Of a stretch of 59,057 nucleotides of DNA, positions 33,722-44,119 are shown piece after piece (within the stretch, counting starts at the first letter, position 1; each line of letters opens with the position of its first letter). Below the pieces are notes generated by a model, which was not told the origin of the DNA, did not search any database, and was given only the letters and a program-made list of their open reading frames with translations. Both the position numbers and the translations under genes were made by a program. Source of the stretch: Bacillus sp. ISL-41 (GTDB lineage: Bacteria > Bacillota > Bacilli > Bacillales > Cytobacillaceae); contig NZ_JAGGQP010000022.1 in assembly GCF_018613235.1 (NCBI RefSeq), forward strand, positions 1 through 59,057, written 5' to 3'.

Positions 33722-34414
33722 CTATTCAATATTGCAAATTTCAATCGGGCAATTCTCACAATCTATTTCTCTTTTTAGCTTATTGAGGGCATGGACGGTA
33801 ATGAATCCTTTATCAATGGAAATGATTTTGCTTTTCCTTAGGTCGCTCAATAATCTGTTTACGACTTCGCGTGAGGTCCCACAGAAGTTTGCGAGTTCCT
33901 GGTTTGTAAGTGATACATCAATCTTCAATCCATCTTCCGTCTTTATTCCGTAACTGTTCACCATCCGGATCAAGGTTGAGTACAATGCCCCTTTTTTTCC
34001 GTGAAGGACGAGATCCCTGAACCTTGTTTGCGATTTGCGGTGCTGCAGGGAAAGCCATTTAACGAGTTCCAGTGCAAGCCCGCTGTCCTTTTCAATTTCA
34101 GTCTCGAGCTTATCCTTCTGTATCACCGCTACCGTGCCGCTTTCTGAGGCGCGGGCATTCAATATATGCTGGGATGCCGGGCTGAAAAGTGATAGCTCTC
34201 CAACCAACTCGCCAGCTGAACACATTCTGATTGTTAACTCGCGTCCATCCGGAACCATTTTGCTGATCTGAAATTTCCCGCTCTGGATAATGTACAGCTC
34301 ATCTGCGGTATTTCCTTCTTCAAAAAGAAAGCGCCCTTTATCAATAGTCTTGATTTTGTGGACCTTTTCAAAAAGCTTATTCAAATTTGGTGACAACGTT
34401 GTTGCAGTCAACAT
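33722..34414 (-). CDS. Fnr anaerobic regulator, paralog 2
   Basis: The 230-aa Crp/Fnr protein is collinear with paralog 1 and keeps the same ligands: Asp134 in F-R-D-L and Cys219-x2-Cys222-x4-Cys227 at the C-terminus. The winged helix carries T-S-R-E-V-V-N-R in place of T-S-R-E-S-T-N-R, so DNA contacts may differ slightly. The start ATG at 34414 has only a weak upstream AAGGTGG. It is divergent from argC. A 15-bp palindrome TGTGAA-TTG-TTCACA (34509-34523) upstream has a half-site spacing one base shorter than the other boxes. Confidence 0.9.
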   Translation of the reverse strand: MLTATTLSPNLNKLFEKVHKIKTIDKGRFLFEEGNTADELYIIQSGKFQISKMVPDGRELTIRMCSAGELVGELSLFSPASQHILNARASESGTVAVIQKDKLETEIEKDSGLALELVKWLSLQHRKSQTRFRDLVLHGKKGALYSTLIRMVNSYGIKTEDGLKIDVSLTNQELANFCGTSREVVNRLLSDLRKSKIISIDKGFITVHALNKLKREIDCENCPIEICNIE

Positions 34415-34540
34415 ATGAATACCACCTTATTTACGGGAGATTATACTCCCTTCCGTATCTGATATTAATATAATTATATTGTAAAGCATACAAAGCCAGC
34501 AATAAAATTGTGAATTGTTCACATATTGTTAATAAATCTG

Positions 34541-34620
34541 TTGCGTTTTCTTCTCTTTGTTTTTATAATAAAAAGAAATTTATTTATAAATATAAATAAA
34601 CTTGATTATTTATACATAAG
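34541..34620 (+). promoter_or_regulatory. argC operon promoter with ArgR/AhrC-like boxes
   Basis: TTGCGT (34541-34546), 17 bp, TATAAT (34564-34569). Directly downstream, AT-rich sequence TATAAATATAAATAA / TTATTTATACATAA (about 34585-34618) resembles paired ARG boxes covering the initial transcribed region, where AhrC would repress in arginine. Confidence 0.7.
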
Positions 34621-34637
34621 TTGAAAGGAGGTTTCAA

Positions 34638-35672
34638 GTGAAGGCATCGATTATTGGTACCACTGGATATGGGGGTGGAGAACTAATCCGTATCCTGGCG
34701 AATCATCCAAATATCAGTATTCATTCAATCCACACAACAAGAGATGAAAAACCTGTTTCTGAAGAATATCCCCACTTAACAGGAATTTTTGATAAGGTCC
34801 TCACCAAGATTGAAACTGACAAAATCGCCGAGGAAGCAGATATAGTGTTCCTGGCAACCCCATCAAGAGTTTCCGGAAAGCTTGTAGAATCTTTTCTCAA
34901 TAAGAATATTAAAGTCATTGATTTATCAGGTGACCTGAGATTGAAAGACGCATCAGCATACGAAGCATGGTATAAGCATGAATCAGTCAATGCTTCTATA
35001 TTGGATGAAGCGGTATACGGACTAAGCGAATGGAATAGGGAGCAGATTATGAATGCAAACCTGCTGGCCAATCCAGGCTGTTACCCGACTGCAGCTCTCC
35101 TTGGGCTGGCACCGGTGCTGACAGAACAGCTGATTGAATCGAATAGTATCATCATTGATGCCAAGTCTGGAGTGTCCGGTGCAGGAAGGTCTCCCTCAAT
35201 GGGAACGTTATACGCTGAGTTAAATGAAAATTTCAAAATTTATAAAGTTAATGAGCACCAGCATATCCCTGAAATCGAGCAGCAGCTCAGTCTTTGGAAT
35301 GGCGAAGAGGTCAGGGTCACCTTCAGCACACATTTAATACCCGTTACAAGAGGCATCATGGCGACCATATATGTTCAGTTAAAAGAAGATCTGGATACTC
35401 TGAGACTGCTAGATTTATATAAAGAAACATATGATGGCCATCCATTTATCAGAGTAAGGAAAAGTGGGATATTCCCTTCAGTTAAAGAGGTCAAGGGATC
35501 GAATTACTGTGATATTGGGCTGCATGCGGACAGCAGGACAGGAAGGCTGACGATTGTTTCGGTGATCGATAATTTAATGAAAGGTGCTGCAGGGCAGGCG
35601 GTCCAAAACGCCAATATCATGTTTGGATTAGAGGAAAGTGCAGGACTGAAGATGATACCACTTTATCCATAA
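34638..35672 (+). CDS. argC: N-acetyl-gamma-glutamyl-phosphate reductase
   Basis: The 344-aa NADPH-dependent enzyme reduces N-acetylglutamyl phosphate to the semialdehyde, the third step of arginine synthesis. The nucleotide motif G-T-T-G-Y-G-G-G-E is at residues 7-15 and the catalytic Cys148 is in N-P-G-C-Y-P-T. Length is normal. Start GTG at 34638 is fixed by AAAGGAGG. It is first of the argCJBD-carAB-argF operon. Confidence 0.96.
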   Translation: MKASIIGTTGYGGGELIRILANHPNISIHSIHTTRDEKPVSEEYPHLTGIFDKVLTKIETDKIAEEADIVFLATPSRVSGKLVESFLNKNIKVIDLSGDLRLKDASAYEAWYKHESVNASILDEAVYGLSEWNREQIMNANLLANPGCYPTAALLGLAPVLTEQLIESNSIIIDAKSGVSGAGRSPSMGTLYAELNENFKIYKVNEHQHIPEIEQQLSLWNGEEVRVTFSTHLIPVTRGIMATIYVQLKEDLDTLRLLDLYKETYDGHPFIRVRKSGIFPSVKEVKGSNYCDIGLHADSRTGRLTIVSVIDNLMKGAAGQAVQNANIMFGLEESAGLKMIPLYP

Positions 35673-35683
35673 AGGAGGAAAAT

Positions 35684-36919
35684 ATGTACCAGGCAATGAC
35701 CGACAAGCAATTAATTAAAAAAATCCCTGATGGAGGAATCTTAACCCCAAAAGGATTCCAATGCGGGGGAGTACATGCAGGGCTGCGCTATGCCAAGCTT
35801 GATTTGGGGATGATTGTAAGCGAGAAACCGGCCAGTTGTGCCGCTGTATACACGACAAGTCACTTCCAGGCAGCGCCATTGGCGGTTACACAGAAAAGTA
35901 TTGCGGAGGAAAAGGTTCTCCAGGCAATCGTCGTCAACAGTGCATGTGCGAATGCATGCACCGGGGAACAAGGGTATCAGGATGCGCTGAAAATGCGGTC
36001 ATTGGCAGCAGCAAAACTGGGGATTCCTGTTCATCATGTTGCCGTTGCATCAACGGGTGTTATCGGTGAATTTATGCAAATGGAAAAAATCGAGTCTGGA
36101 ATCGGTAAGCTGTCCTTCGGCAAAACAGCGGATGATGCTAAGGATTTCCAAACGGCGATCCTGACAACAGATACGGTAATGAAAAGCTGCTGTTACACTG
36201 CTGAAATTGACGGGGTAACAGTGAGTATCGGAGGAGCCGCGAAGGGTTCTGGAATGATTCATCCGAATATGGCCACGATGCTTGGTTTTTTAACAACAGA
36301 TGCTAATATTTCAAGTGAATACTTGGCGGCCGCGCTAAAGGATGTCACGAATACAACCTTCAATCAAATCACGGTGGATGGGGATACATCAACGAATGAT
36401 ATGGTGCTGGTAATGGCAAATGGAACTGCAGGAAATCAGTCATTGGACCCCGCCCATCCAGATTGGCCAGTTTTTATAGACTTGTTACAAGAAAGCTGTG
36501 CCAGTCTTGCAAAACAGATTGCAAAGGATGGAGAGGGAGCAACAAAATTAATTGAGATATCGGTAACAGGTGCGATGTCTGATGAAGAAGCACGAATGAT
36601 CGGAAAACAAATCGCGGGGTCTAACCTTGTCAAAACAGCAGTTTACGGGGCGGATGCGAACTGGGGACGGATCATTGGCGCGATCGGCCAAAGTGAGTCA
36701 TCCGTAAATCCAAAAACAGTCGATATATCCCTTGGAGAAATTACTATGCTTAAAGATAGTACACCTGTTGCTTTTGATGAAGAGCAGGCGAGGGAGTACC
36801 TGATGAAAGACAAGATTGAGATTTTCGTTGACCTGCATTTGGGAGAAGGGAAAGGAATGGCCTGGGGCTGCGATCTTTCTTATGATTATGTGAAAATAAA
36901 TGCAAGCTATCGGACTTAA
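35684..36919 (+). CDS. argJ: Bifunctional ornithine acetyltransferase / N-acetylglutamate synthase
   Basis: The 411-aa enzyme transfers the acetyl group from N-acetylornithine to glutamate and can also use acetyl-CoA, closing the acetyl cycle. The precursor is cleaved at the conserved Ala197-Thr198 bond (H-P-N-M-A-T-M-L), with Thr198 becoming the nucleophile. The P-K-G-F near residue 22 and T-G-V-I-G near 124 are typical. AAAGGAGG precedes ATG 35684. It is 11 bp after argC. Confidence 0.96.
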   Translation: MYQAMTDKQLIKKIPDGGILTPKGFQCGGVHAGLRYAKLDLGMIVSEKPASCAAVYTTSHFQAAPLAVTQKSIAEEKVLQAIVVNSACANACTGEQGYQDALKMRSLAAAKLGIPVHHVAVASTGVIGEFMQMEKIESGIGKLSFGKTADDAKDFQTAILTTDTVMKSCCYTAEIDGVTVSIGGAAKGSGMIHPNMATMLGFLTTDANISSEYLAAALKDVTNTTFNQITVDGDTSTNDMVLVMANGTAGNQSLDPAHPDWPVFIDLLQESCASLAKQIAKDGEGATKLIEISVTGAMSDEEARMIGKQIAGSNLVKTAVYGADANWGRIIGAIGQSESSVNPKTVDISLGEITMLKDSTPVAFDEEQAREYLMKDKIEIFVDLHLGEGKGMAWGCDLSYDYVKINASYRT

Positions 36920-36932
36920 AGGGGCGGATTAA

Positions 36933-37703
36933 TTGGAAACGGTGGTCATTAAATGCGGCGGAAGTGTGTTAGAGGAGCTTAATGACAATTTCTTTAATAG
37001 TCTAAAAGAATTGATGGAGGATGGGTTCTATCCTGTCATCGTTCACGGGGGTGGACCAGCAATCAACTCGATGCTTGATTTATATGAAATCCCGGCAGTG
37101 TTCAAAGAAGGTCTTCGCGTGACGTGCGAAAAGACGATCGGAATCGTTGAAATGGTACTCTCCGGACAGACGAACCGGCAGCTGTGCAGCATGCTGGTGA
37201 AGCAGGAGTTCAATGCTCTAGGCATCAATGGGAGCGATGGTCTTTGCCTCCAGGCCGAATATATTGATAAGCAGAGCTTAGGATACGTTGGGACGATCAC
37301 CCAGGTAAACACTGACTTGATTATGCTGGCGCTTCGAAATGGCTATATTCCTGTGATTACGCCAATCGGGATTGCCAAGGATGGAAGCAAGCTAAATATA
37401 AATGGCGATTATGCTGCTGCATCGATCGCGAAAGCCTTGAAGGCTGAACGCTGTGCTTTCGTAACCAATGTGGATGGAATCCTGATTGATGGCAAGCTGG
37501 TGACCGAAATGACTGATAATCAAATAGAGAGCTATATTTCTGATGGAAGTATCTATGGAGGAATGGTTCCAAAGGTGAAATCCGCATTGTCAGCTACAGC
37601 GGCGGGCGTAGATACTGTCATGATTATTTCTGGCAAAAAGCAATTCTATAAAAATAACTGCTGGCATGGAACAGCGATTGCCGCAAAAGAAGAGGTGTTT
37701 TAA
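36933..37703 (+). CDS. argB: Acetylglutamate kinase
   Basis: The 256-aa kinase phosphorylates N-acetylglutamate. Motifs are K-C-G-G-S-V near residue 7, the H-G-G-G-P loop near 37 and N-G-D-Y-A-A near 155. Start TTG at 36933 gives the usual N-terminus, with AAGGGGCGG upstream. It ends one base into the next gene's start (37703), so argB and argD are coupled. The N-terminal arginine-binding extension of feedback-inhibited forms is absent, which is typical of short Bacillus ArgB. Confidence 0.95.
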   Translation: METVVIKCGGSVLEELNDNFFNSLKELMEDGFYPVIVHGGGPAINSMLDLYEIPAVFKEGLRVTCEKTIGIVEMVLSGQTNRQLCSMLVKQEFNALGINGSDGLCLQAEYIDKQSLGYVGTITQVNTDLIMLALRNGYIPVITPIGIAKDGSKLNINGDYAAASIAKALKAERCAFVTNVDGILIDGKLVTEMTDNQIESYISDGSIYGGMVPKVKSALSATAAGVDTVMIISGKKQFYKNNCWHGTAIAAKEEVF

Positions 37704-38857
37704 TGAGCCATTTATTCCCTACCTATCAGCGATGGGAAATACAGCCTGTAAAAGCAGCAGGGACGATTCTTTATGGAACGGACGGCCAGCAATACCTTGA
37801 TTTCACTTCTGGCATTGGCGTCTGCAATTTGGGCCATCGTCCTGAAGCAGTAGAGCATGCAGTCAAGGAACAACTCGACTTATTCTGGCATGTATCGAAT
37901 CTCTTTCCTCAACCCATCCAGGAAGAAGCAGCTAATAAGCTCGCAGAGAGTTCTGGGTTGGATTGTGTATTTTTTGCCAATAGCGGTGCTGAAGCAAACG
38001 AAGCAGCTATTAAACTGGCAAGGAAAGCCACTGGGCGCACCAAAATCATCACATTCCTGCAATCCTTTCACGGAAGGACTTTCGCCGGCATGGCTGCCAC
38101 TGGACAGGATAAAATCAAGCAGGGGTTTGGCAGCATGCTTGAAACATTCATCCATCTGCCATTCAATGATCTGGATAGTCTAAAAACTGAGATTGATTCT
38201 GATACAGCTGCGGTAATGATTGAAATCGTCCAGGGTGAAGGCGGAATCCATGTCGTAACCAACGAATTTATAAAGGAAGCGGCAAGTTTATGTGTTGAAA
38301 AAGGCGTACTGCTTATTATCGATGAAATCCAGACCGGGATCGGCCGGACGGGGAGACCATTTGCATTTCAGCATTTTGGGATAAAACCTGATATTATAAC
38401 CGTTGCAAAAGGGCTTGGTAATGGATTTCCAATAGGAGCTGCCATTGGCAAAGCTGGTCTCGCGGAGTTTTTTGGTCCGGGCAGCCATGGATCGACATTT
38501 GGCGGTAATCCAATCAGTATGGCTGCAGCGATAGCCGTTATGGACATCATTTTTAATGAAGGATTCCTTGAAGAGACATCTGCCAAAGGGAAATTACTAT
38601 TTGCGATGCTCCACAAGGAAGTCGGTTGGATGGAAGTGGTTAAAGACATCAGAGGACTGGGATTGATGGCTGGAATTGAACTGACGGTAGCTGCACAACC
38701 AATTTTGGCTGACTTGAGGAAATCGGGAATGATTGCATTGCCGGCAGGAGAAAAGGTTGTCCGTCTGCTTCCGCCGCTAAATGTTACAGAAGAAGAGATC
38801 GAGAAGGCTGTGTCATTGATGAAAGCCACACTAAGTAACTATAAGGTAACAGTATAA
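37703..38857 (+). CDS. argD: Acetylornithine aminotransferase
   Basis: The 384-aa class III PLP aminotransferase makes N-acetylornithine. The PLP Lys is Lys236 in T-V-A-K-G-L-G-N-G. The G-A-E-A-N-E motif is near residues 95-100 and the [11 protein letters not shown] loop near 207-217. Length is normal. Its ATG overlaps the argB stop. Confidence 0.96.
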   Translation: MSHLFPTYQRWEIQPVKAAGTILYGTDGQQYLDFTSGIGVCNLGHRPEAVEHAVKEQLDLFWHVSNLFPQPIQEEAANKLAESSGLDCVFFANSGAEANEAAIKLARKATGRTKIITFLQSFHGRTFAGMAATGQDKIKQGFGSMLETFIHLPFNDLDSLKTEIDSDTAAVMIEIVQGEGGIHVVTNEFIKEAASLCVEKGVLLIIDEIQTGIGRTGRPFAFQHFGIKPDIITVAKGLGNGFPIGAAIGKAGLAEFFGPGSHGSTFGGNPISMAAAIAVMDIIFNEGFLEETSAKGKLLFAMLHKEVGWMEVVKDIRGLGLMAGIELTVAAQPILADLRKSGMIALPAGEKVVRLLPPLNVTEEEIEKAVSLMKATLSNYKVTV

Positions 38858-38924
38858 ATTTTTTTATGTTTTAATGCATAAAAATAAACTAGTTTAAATA
38901 AATATACGTTTGGAGATGTGTCTG
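38858..38924 (+). promoter_or_regulatory. Short AT-rich gap before carA, possible ArgR/AhrC site
   Basis: TGCATAAAAATAAACTA and TTTAAATAAATATAC within 38876-38909 resemble ARG-box half-sites. No convincing promoter hexamers were found, so carA may mostly be read from upstream. Confidence 0.35.
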
Positions 38925-40004
38925 ATGAAAGGATATCTACATCTGGCTGACGGCAAGACATTTCAGGGGCACTTACATGGATCGCTAGCTGAAGAAGGCA
39001 TTGTCGGTGAGATTGTTTTTTTTACAGGAATGACGGGCTATCAGGAAGTATTGACCGATCCTTCATACAAGAATCAAATCATTGTTTTCACGTATCCGCT
39101 GATTGGCAACTATGGAATCAATAATAAAGATTTTGAAAGCAAAAAGCCGCATGCTGCGGCAGTAATTGTTTTTGAAGCTGCAAAAACAGCGTACCACTAT
39201 GAGGCACAGCACTCATTTACTGAGTATCTGGAGAAATGGGATATTCCATTATTGGAGCATGTTGATACTCGTGAGCTCGTAAAATCCATTCGGCAGAATG
39301 GAACGATGCCTGCCATTTTATCAAGCGACTCAATTTGTGAATCAAGCTGTGAAACGATTAATGGTCTTAAGGTGCAGGAAGTGTCATCGATAGCACCAGA
39401 AACTTTAGGGTTTGGTGATACCCATATTGTGTTAATTGATTACGGTTTTAAAAAATCGATCGCAGACTATCTGGTAAAACAAAACTGCCTGGTGACAATT
39501 GTTCCTTACAACTATAGCTTTGAACAAATTGCAGCATTAAAGCCTGATGGTGTGCTCCTATCCAATGGACCAGGCGATCCGAAGGAATTATTTGGACAGC
39601 TGCATGAGATCAGGAAAATAATCGAGCATTATCCTGTATTGGGGATTTGTCTTGGGCATCAGCTGGCAGCGCTGGCTCTTGGAGGGAATACAAACAAAAT
39701 GCTCTTTGGCCATCGAGGTGCAAATCAGCCAGTTTACGATGTGAAAAGCAACCGGGTGTTCATGTCATCGCAAAACCACAGCTATGCTGTTGATCCTAAA
39801 AGTATCAGCAGTACAGGTTTGAAGGTCCGTTTTTTCAATCAAAATGATCAGTCAATTGAAGGCCTTGATCATGAAGAATGGCCGCTGATGACAGTCCAGT
39901 TCCACCCGGAAGCAAGCCCCGGACCTGAAGACAGTGTATTTATATTTGAAGATTTCATCAATACAGTCAAATACAGAAAGCGGAGAGAAGTCAGCTATGC
40001 CTAA
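38925..40004 (+). CDS. carA: Carbamoyl-phosphate synthase small subunit (arginine-specific)
   Basis: The 359-aa glutaminase subunit has an N-terminal CPSase_sm domain with F-F-T-G-M-T-G-Y-Q-E-V near residue 33. The class I glutamine amidotransferase domain has nucleophile Cys242 in G-I-C-L-G-H, and the His/Glu of H-P-E-A-S near residue 328. ATG 38925 is chosen because TGGAG lies 9 nt upstream; the frame opens at TTG 38910. It overlaps carB by 8 nt. Placement within the arg operon marks it as the arginine-dedicated enzyme. Confidence 0.95.
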   Translation: MKGYLHLADGKTFQGHLHGSLAEEGIVGEIVFFTGMTGYQEVLTDPSYKNQIIVFTYPLIGNYGINNKDFESKKPHAAAVIVFEAAKTAYHYEAQHSFTEYLEKWDIPLLEHVDTRELVKSIRQNGTMPAILSSDSICESSCETINGLKVQEVSSIAPETLGFGDTHIVLIDYGFKKSIADYLVKQNCLVTIVPYNYSFEQIAALKPDGVLLSNGPGDPKELFGQLHEIRKIIEHYPVLGICLGHQLAALALGGNTNKMLFGHRGANQPVYDVKSNRVFMSSQNHSYAVDPKSISSTGLKVRFFNQNDQSIEGLDHEEWPLMTVQFHPEASPGPEDSVFIFEDFINTVKYRKRREVSYA

Positions 40005-43000
40005 GGATAAAAATATTAAGTCAATACTGGTAATCGGTTCTGGTCCCATTATCATCGGCCAGGCCGCTGAATTTGATTATGCAGGAACACAGGCCTGCAT
40101 TGCCTTAAAAGAGGAAGGATATCGGGTCATTCTTGTAAACAATAACCCGGCAACTGTCATGACGGATCATGTATTTGCAGATGCAGTCTATTTTGAACCG
40201 ATGACGGCAGAAGGGGTAGAAAAAGTGATCCAGCGGGAAAATCCGGATGGTATTTTAGGGACTCTTGGCGGCCAGGCGGGATTGAATCTAGTGTTCAAGC
40301 TAAGTGAAGAGGGCATTCTCGAAAAGTACAATGTAAAGGTGCTGGGGACCTCGGTTGCAAGCATTAAACAAGGAGAAGACAGGGAAGCATTCCGCAGCCT
40401 GATGCATGAGTTGAATGAGCCAGTGCCGGAGAGTGAGATCGTTCAATTTGTTGAAGAGGCAGTGGCCTTTGCAAACAAAATCGGCTTTCCGTTAATTGTA
40501 AGGCCAGCCTACACGCTGGGAGGCACAGGCGGCGGGATAGCCTGGACCATGGAAGAATTAATCTCTCTTGTATCCGGCGGGTTAAATGAGAGCCCGATTA
40601 ACCAATGCCTGGTTGAAAGAAGCATTGCAGGCTATAAGGAAATTGAATACGAAATGATGCGTGACGCTGCTGGTACTTGCATCTCCATCTGCAATATGGA
40701 GAATATCGACCCGGTCGGCATCCATACCGGCGACTCCATTGTAGTAGCTCCATCACAGACGCTGACAGATCGAGAGTACCAGATGCTTCGGACATCTGCT
40801 GTTAAAATCATTTCTGCACTGGGAATCGTAGGAGGCTGCAATATCCAGTTTGCCCTCGACCCTAAGAGCAAGAATTACTTCTTGATTGAAGTTAACCCAC
40901 GGGTCAGCAGATCTTCAGCGCTTGCATCGAAAGCGACAGGATATCCAATCGCACGGATGGCCGCAAAGCTGGCAGTCGGATACAATCTTGCCGAGATCAT
41001 GAATCCTGTTACAGGCAATACATTCGCCAGCTATGAGCCAGCGCTCGACTATGTAGTGGTGAAAATACCGAAGTGGCCGTTTGAGCAATTCCCGCAAATC
41101 GACAGGAGCTTAGGGACGCAAATGAAGGCAACAGGGGAAGCAATGGCAATTGACCGAAACTTTGAACGAGCTTTTATCAAAGCGGTACGTTCACTGAATA
41201 GTAAAGCTTTGGATCTACAACTGCCGGCATTTGAAGAATATACTGTCGAACAGCTGACTGCGTTGGCTGGAAAGCAGACAGACCAGCGGGTTTTTGCATT
41301 GCTCGAACTGATGCGTCGGGGTAAGGAAATTCAATCTCTCCATGAAATAACAAAGATCGATTTATTTTTCCTGAATAAATTCAAGTCTTTGATTGATATT
41401 GAGAAGTCGATTGAAAGGCTTGAATTCGAAAGTATTACAGCTCCAAAGCTTCAATCTCTGAAAGAAAAAGGATTCAGTGATGCTTTTCTGGCCAAAAAGT
41501 GGGGCGTTGGTGAGCAGAAGGTCAGGGAGTTGCGGAAAAGCCATGGCATCAAACCTGTTTATAAAATGGTCGACACTTGTGCAGCGGAATTCGAATCTGC
41601 CTCCAATTATTTTTACTCCAGCTATCTCGGGGCAAATGAAGCTGCAGTTGAAAACAGTAAACGAAAGGTGCTTGTCATTGGCAGCGGACCAATCAGCATT
41701 GGCCAGGGAATCGAGTTTGACTATTGCTCAGTTCATGGAGTTTTTGCCCTTAAAGAAGAAAATGTGGAAACAATCATGATCAACAATAATCCGGAGACTG
41801 TCAGCACTGATTTTGCCATATCGGATCGATTGTATTTTGAACCCTTAACATTGGAAGACATCCTGAATGTGATTGAGATGGAAGGAATACAGGAAGTCAT
41901 TGTCCAGCTCGGCGGGCAGACTGCCTTGAATCTGGCTAAGGGTCTTGAGGAAGCGGGAGTCAAGCTGCTGGGAACAAGTTCAGCAACCATTGACCTGTTC
42001 GAAGACCGGGATCAATTTTACCAGCTGCTCGACAAGCTTAAGATTCCGCGTTTAAAGGGTGAAACAGCCGAGGATGAGGATGAACTGCTGTCTGCTGTGG
42101 AGGAGTTAGGATATCCAGTTTTAATCCGGCCTTCGTATGTGATTGGCGGACTTAATATGGTGGTAATTCGAGATTCGGATGAATTGAAAAGAGTAGTGGA
42201 TGAAGGTAACATTCAATACCCAATCCTGGTTGATGAATACCTTGAAGCAACTGAGGCGGAATTGGATCTTGCGTCCGATGGAGAGCATGTCCTGATACCG
42301 GCCATAATCGAGCATATCGAAAAAACAGGCGTTCATTCAGGGGACAGCTTTTGCATCATTCCAGCCCAAAGCTTCCAGAACGAAACGAAGCAGCAGATGG
42401 CAGTGTATGCAAAGAAAATCGTGAAGGAATTGAAGTATAAGGGATTAATGAACATCCAGTTCATTTTGAAGGGAAACGAATTGTATCTGCTTGAAGTCAA
42501 CCCGCGCTCAAGCAGGACTATGCCAATCGTCAGCAAGGCAGCCGGTGTTGACTTAGTCAAAAAAGCGACAAAAATATTGCTTGGGAAATATATTTTGTCG
42601 AATGATGAAGTGTTGCTCGACTCTGATGCACGATACACAGTCGTAAAGCATCCGGTATTTTCGAACTTTGCATTAAAAGGGCTGGACGCCAGGACTGGTC
42701 CGCAAATGATTTCGACAGGGGAAGGCATCAGCATTGCATCGACACTTGAAGAGGCACTGCATAAGAGCTTCCATTCAATCAGCGGAAAAGCTGTACAGGG
42801 AGACATTGCATTTGCAGATGCAAATGATTTATTGGAGGCAGGAGAACTTTCAGCCGATTTTCATTTAATTCATATCGATAAAGTATCCGACCAACAAAAA
42901 GTGGCAGCCTTGTATTGTCCGGGTTCATCTGAAAGGGATGTAACTTTAAGAGAATGGGCGATCAAGAACCGGAAGATCGTATTGACCCAAAAGGAAACTT

Positions 43001-43098
43001 TACATGCGCTGTTAAAAAGTGCGACAGCCAAGAGATGGAATGTTAGCTCCCTAAATCAATGGCTGACAGAAACTAATGAGGAAGTGATGGCAGAATGA
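39997..43098 (+). CDS. carB: Carbamoyl-phosphate synthase large subunit (arginine-specific)
   Basis: The 1033-aa synthetase has two homologous ATP-grasp halves (about 1-400 and 550-930) with matching motifs such as G-S-G-P-I-I-I-G-Q and G-S-G-P-I-S-I-G-Q. It is shorter than pyrimidine-regulated forms (about 1070 aa), with a short, atypical C-terminal region in place of a full UMP-binding MGS domain, as in B. subtilis arginine-specific CarB (about 1030 aa). The start is 39997; an in-frame upstream ATG at 39934 lies deep in carA and has no ribosome site. It is coupled to argF by a 4-bp overlap. Confidence 0.95.
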   Translation: MPKDKNIKSILVIGSGPIIIGQAAEFDYAGTQACIALKEEGYRVILVNNNPATVMTDHVFADAVYFEPMTAEGVEKVIQRENPDGILGTLGGQAGLNLVFKLSEEGILEKYNVKVLGTSVASIKQGEDREAFRSLMHELNEPVPESEIVQFVEEAVAFANKIGFPLIVRPAYTLGGTGGGIAWTMEELISLVSGGLNESPINQCLVERSIAGYKEIEYEMMRDAAGTCISICNMENIDPVGIHTGDSIVVAPSQTLTDREYQMLRTSAVKIISALGIVGGCNIQFALDPKSKNYFLIEVNPRVSRSSALASKATGYPIARMAAKLAVGYNLAEIMNPVTGNTFASYEPALDYVVVKIPKWPFEQFPQIDRSLGTQMKATGEAMAIDRNFERAFIKAVRSLNSKALDLQLPAFEEYTVEQLTALAGKQTDQRVFALLELMRRGKEIQSLHEITKIDLFFLNKFKSLIDIEKSIERLEFESITAPKLQSLKEKGFSDAFLAKKWGVGEQKVRELRKSHGIKPVYKMVDTCAAEFESASNYFYSSYLGANEAAVENSKRKVLVIGSGPISIGQGIEFDYCSVHGVFALKEENVETIMINNNPETVSTDFAISDRLYFEPLTLEDILNVIEMEGIQEVIVQLGGQTALNLAKGLEEAGVKLLGTSSATIDLFEDRDQFYQLLDKLKIPRLKGETAEDEDELLSAVEELGYPVLIRPSYVIGGLNMVVIRDSDELKRVVDEGNIQYPILVDEYLEATEAELDLASDGEHVLIPAIIEHIEKTGVHSGDSFCIIPAQSFQNETKQQMAVYAKKIVKELKYKGLMNIQFILKGNELYLLEVNPRSSRTMPIVSKAAGVDLVKKATKILLGKYILSNDEVLLDSDARYTVVKHPVFSNFALKGLDARTGPQMISTGEGISIASTLEEALHKSFHSISGKAVQGDIAFADANDLLEAGELSADFHLIHIDKVSDQQKVAALYCPGSSERDVTLREWAIKNRKIVLTQKETLHALLKSATAKRWNVSSLNQWLTETNEEVMAE

Positions 43099-44051
43099 CA
43101 GCACTACAGCAGCTTCATATTGATATAAAAGGCAAAGATCTATTAACTCTGGCTGATTTGGAACCACAGGAAATCTTAACATTATTAGAAAAGGCAGTTA
43201 TTTTGAAGGAAAAAACATTAAAAAAACAATTTGACCATCCCCTCAAAGGCAAAATACTGGGAATGATCTTTGACAAGTCCTCAACGCGTACAAGAGTATC
43301 ATTTGAGGTAGGCATGATCCAGCTTGGGGGCAGCGCTCTTTATTTAAATGGAAATGACCTTCAGCTTGGCCGCGGTGAGACAGTGGCAGATACAGCCCAG
43401 GTTCTCTCGCAATACCTGGACGGCATCATGATCAGAACATTCTCGCATGAGTCAGTTGAAGAACTGGCTGCTTATGCTGATATACCCGTCATTAACGGTC
43501 TGACCGATCTGTACCATCCATGCCAGGCACTTGCTGACCTGCTGACAATCTACGAAAAAAAGGGGAAGCTTAAAGGCCTTAAGCTTGCTTACATCGGTGA
43601 TGGAAACAATGTTTCCCATTCACTGATGATCGCCTGCACAAAAGTCGGGATGGATGTCTCAATAGCCGCTCCACAGGGGTACTTCCCGAATGAGGCGATC
43701 ACTGCTCGCTGTGAAGAATTTGCGTTGATGAGCGGTGCAAATATGGTCATCACCGACTCTCCCCAGGAAGCCGTAACTGACGCGGACATCATCTATACAG
43801 ATGTATGGACCAGCATGGGCCAGGAGTTGGAAAATGAGCAGAGACTAAATGATTTCCATGACTACCAGGTGAATGAAGCATTACTCGAAGCAGCAAAGGA
43901 AGACTATCTGTTTATGCATTGTCTTCCCGCGCACCGCGGCGAAGAGGTAACAGCAGGAGTCATAGATGGTCACCAATCCGTCGTATTCGAACAGGCAGGA
44001 AACCGACTCCATGCCCAGAAGGCATTGCTTGTGGAGTTATTGAAGGATTAA
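43095..44051 (+). CDS. argF: Ornithine carbamoyltransferase
   Basis: The 318-aa transferase makes citrulline from ornithine and carbamoyl phosphate. The carbamoyl-phosphate loop S-S-T-R-T-R is near residues 59-64, and the ornithine loop H-C-L-P-A-H-R-G near 275-282. Length is normal. Its ATG overlaps the carB stop (ATGA). argG and argH are not in the window, so citrulline-to-arginine conversion is encoded elsewhere. Confidence 0.96.
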   Translation: MTALQQLHIDIKGKDLLTLADLEPQEILTLLEKAVILKEKTLKKQFDHPLKGKILGMIFDKSSTRTRVSFEVGMIQLGGSALYLNGNDLQLGRGETVADTAQVLSQYLDGIMIRTFSHESVEELAAYADIPVINGLTDLYHPCQALADLLTIYEKKGKLKGLKLAYIGDGNNVSHSLMIACTKVGMDVSIAAPQGYFPNEAITARCEEFALMSGANMVITDSPQEAVTDADIIYTDVWTSMGQELENEQRLNDFHDYQVNEALLEAAKEDYLFMHCLPAHRGEEVTAGVIDGHQSVVFEQAGNRLHAQKALLVELLKD

Positions 44052-44084
44052 GTAGCAGTGGCAAATTCCAAAGTGAATAAAACA

Positions 44085-44115
44085 CAAAAACCGGCTATTA
44101 AGTTAGCCGGTTTTG
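44085..44115. terminator. Bidirectional terminator between argF and uppP
   Basis: CAAAAACCGGCTA and TAGCCGGTTTTG form a 12-13 bp stem with a 6-nt loop. Confidence 0.9.
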
Positions 44116-44119
44116 TAAA

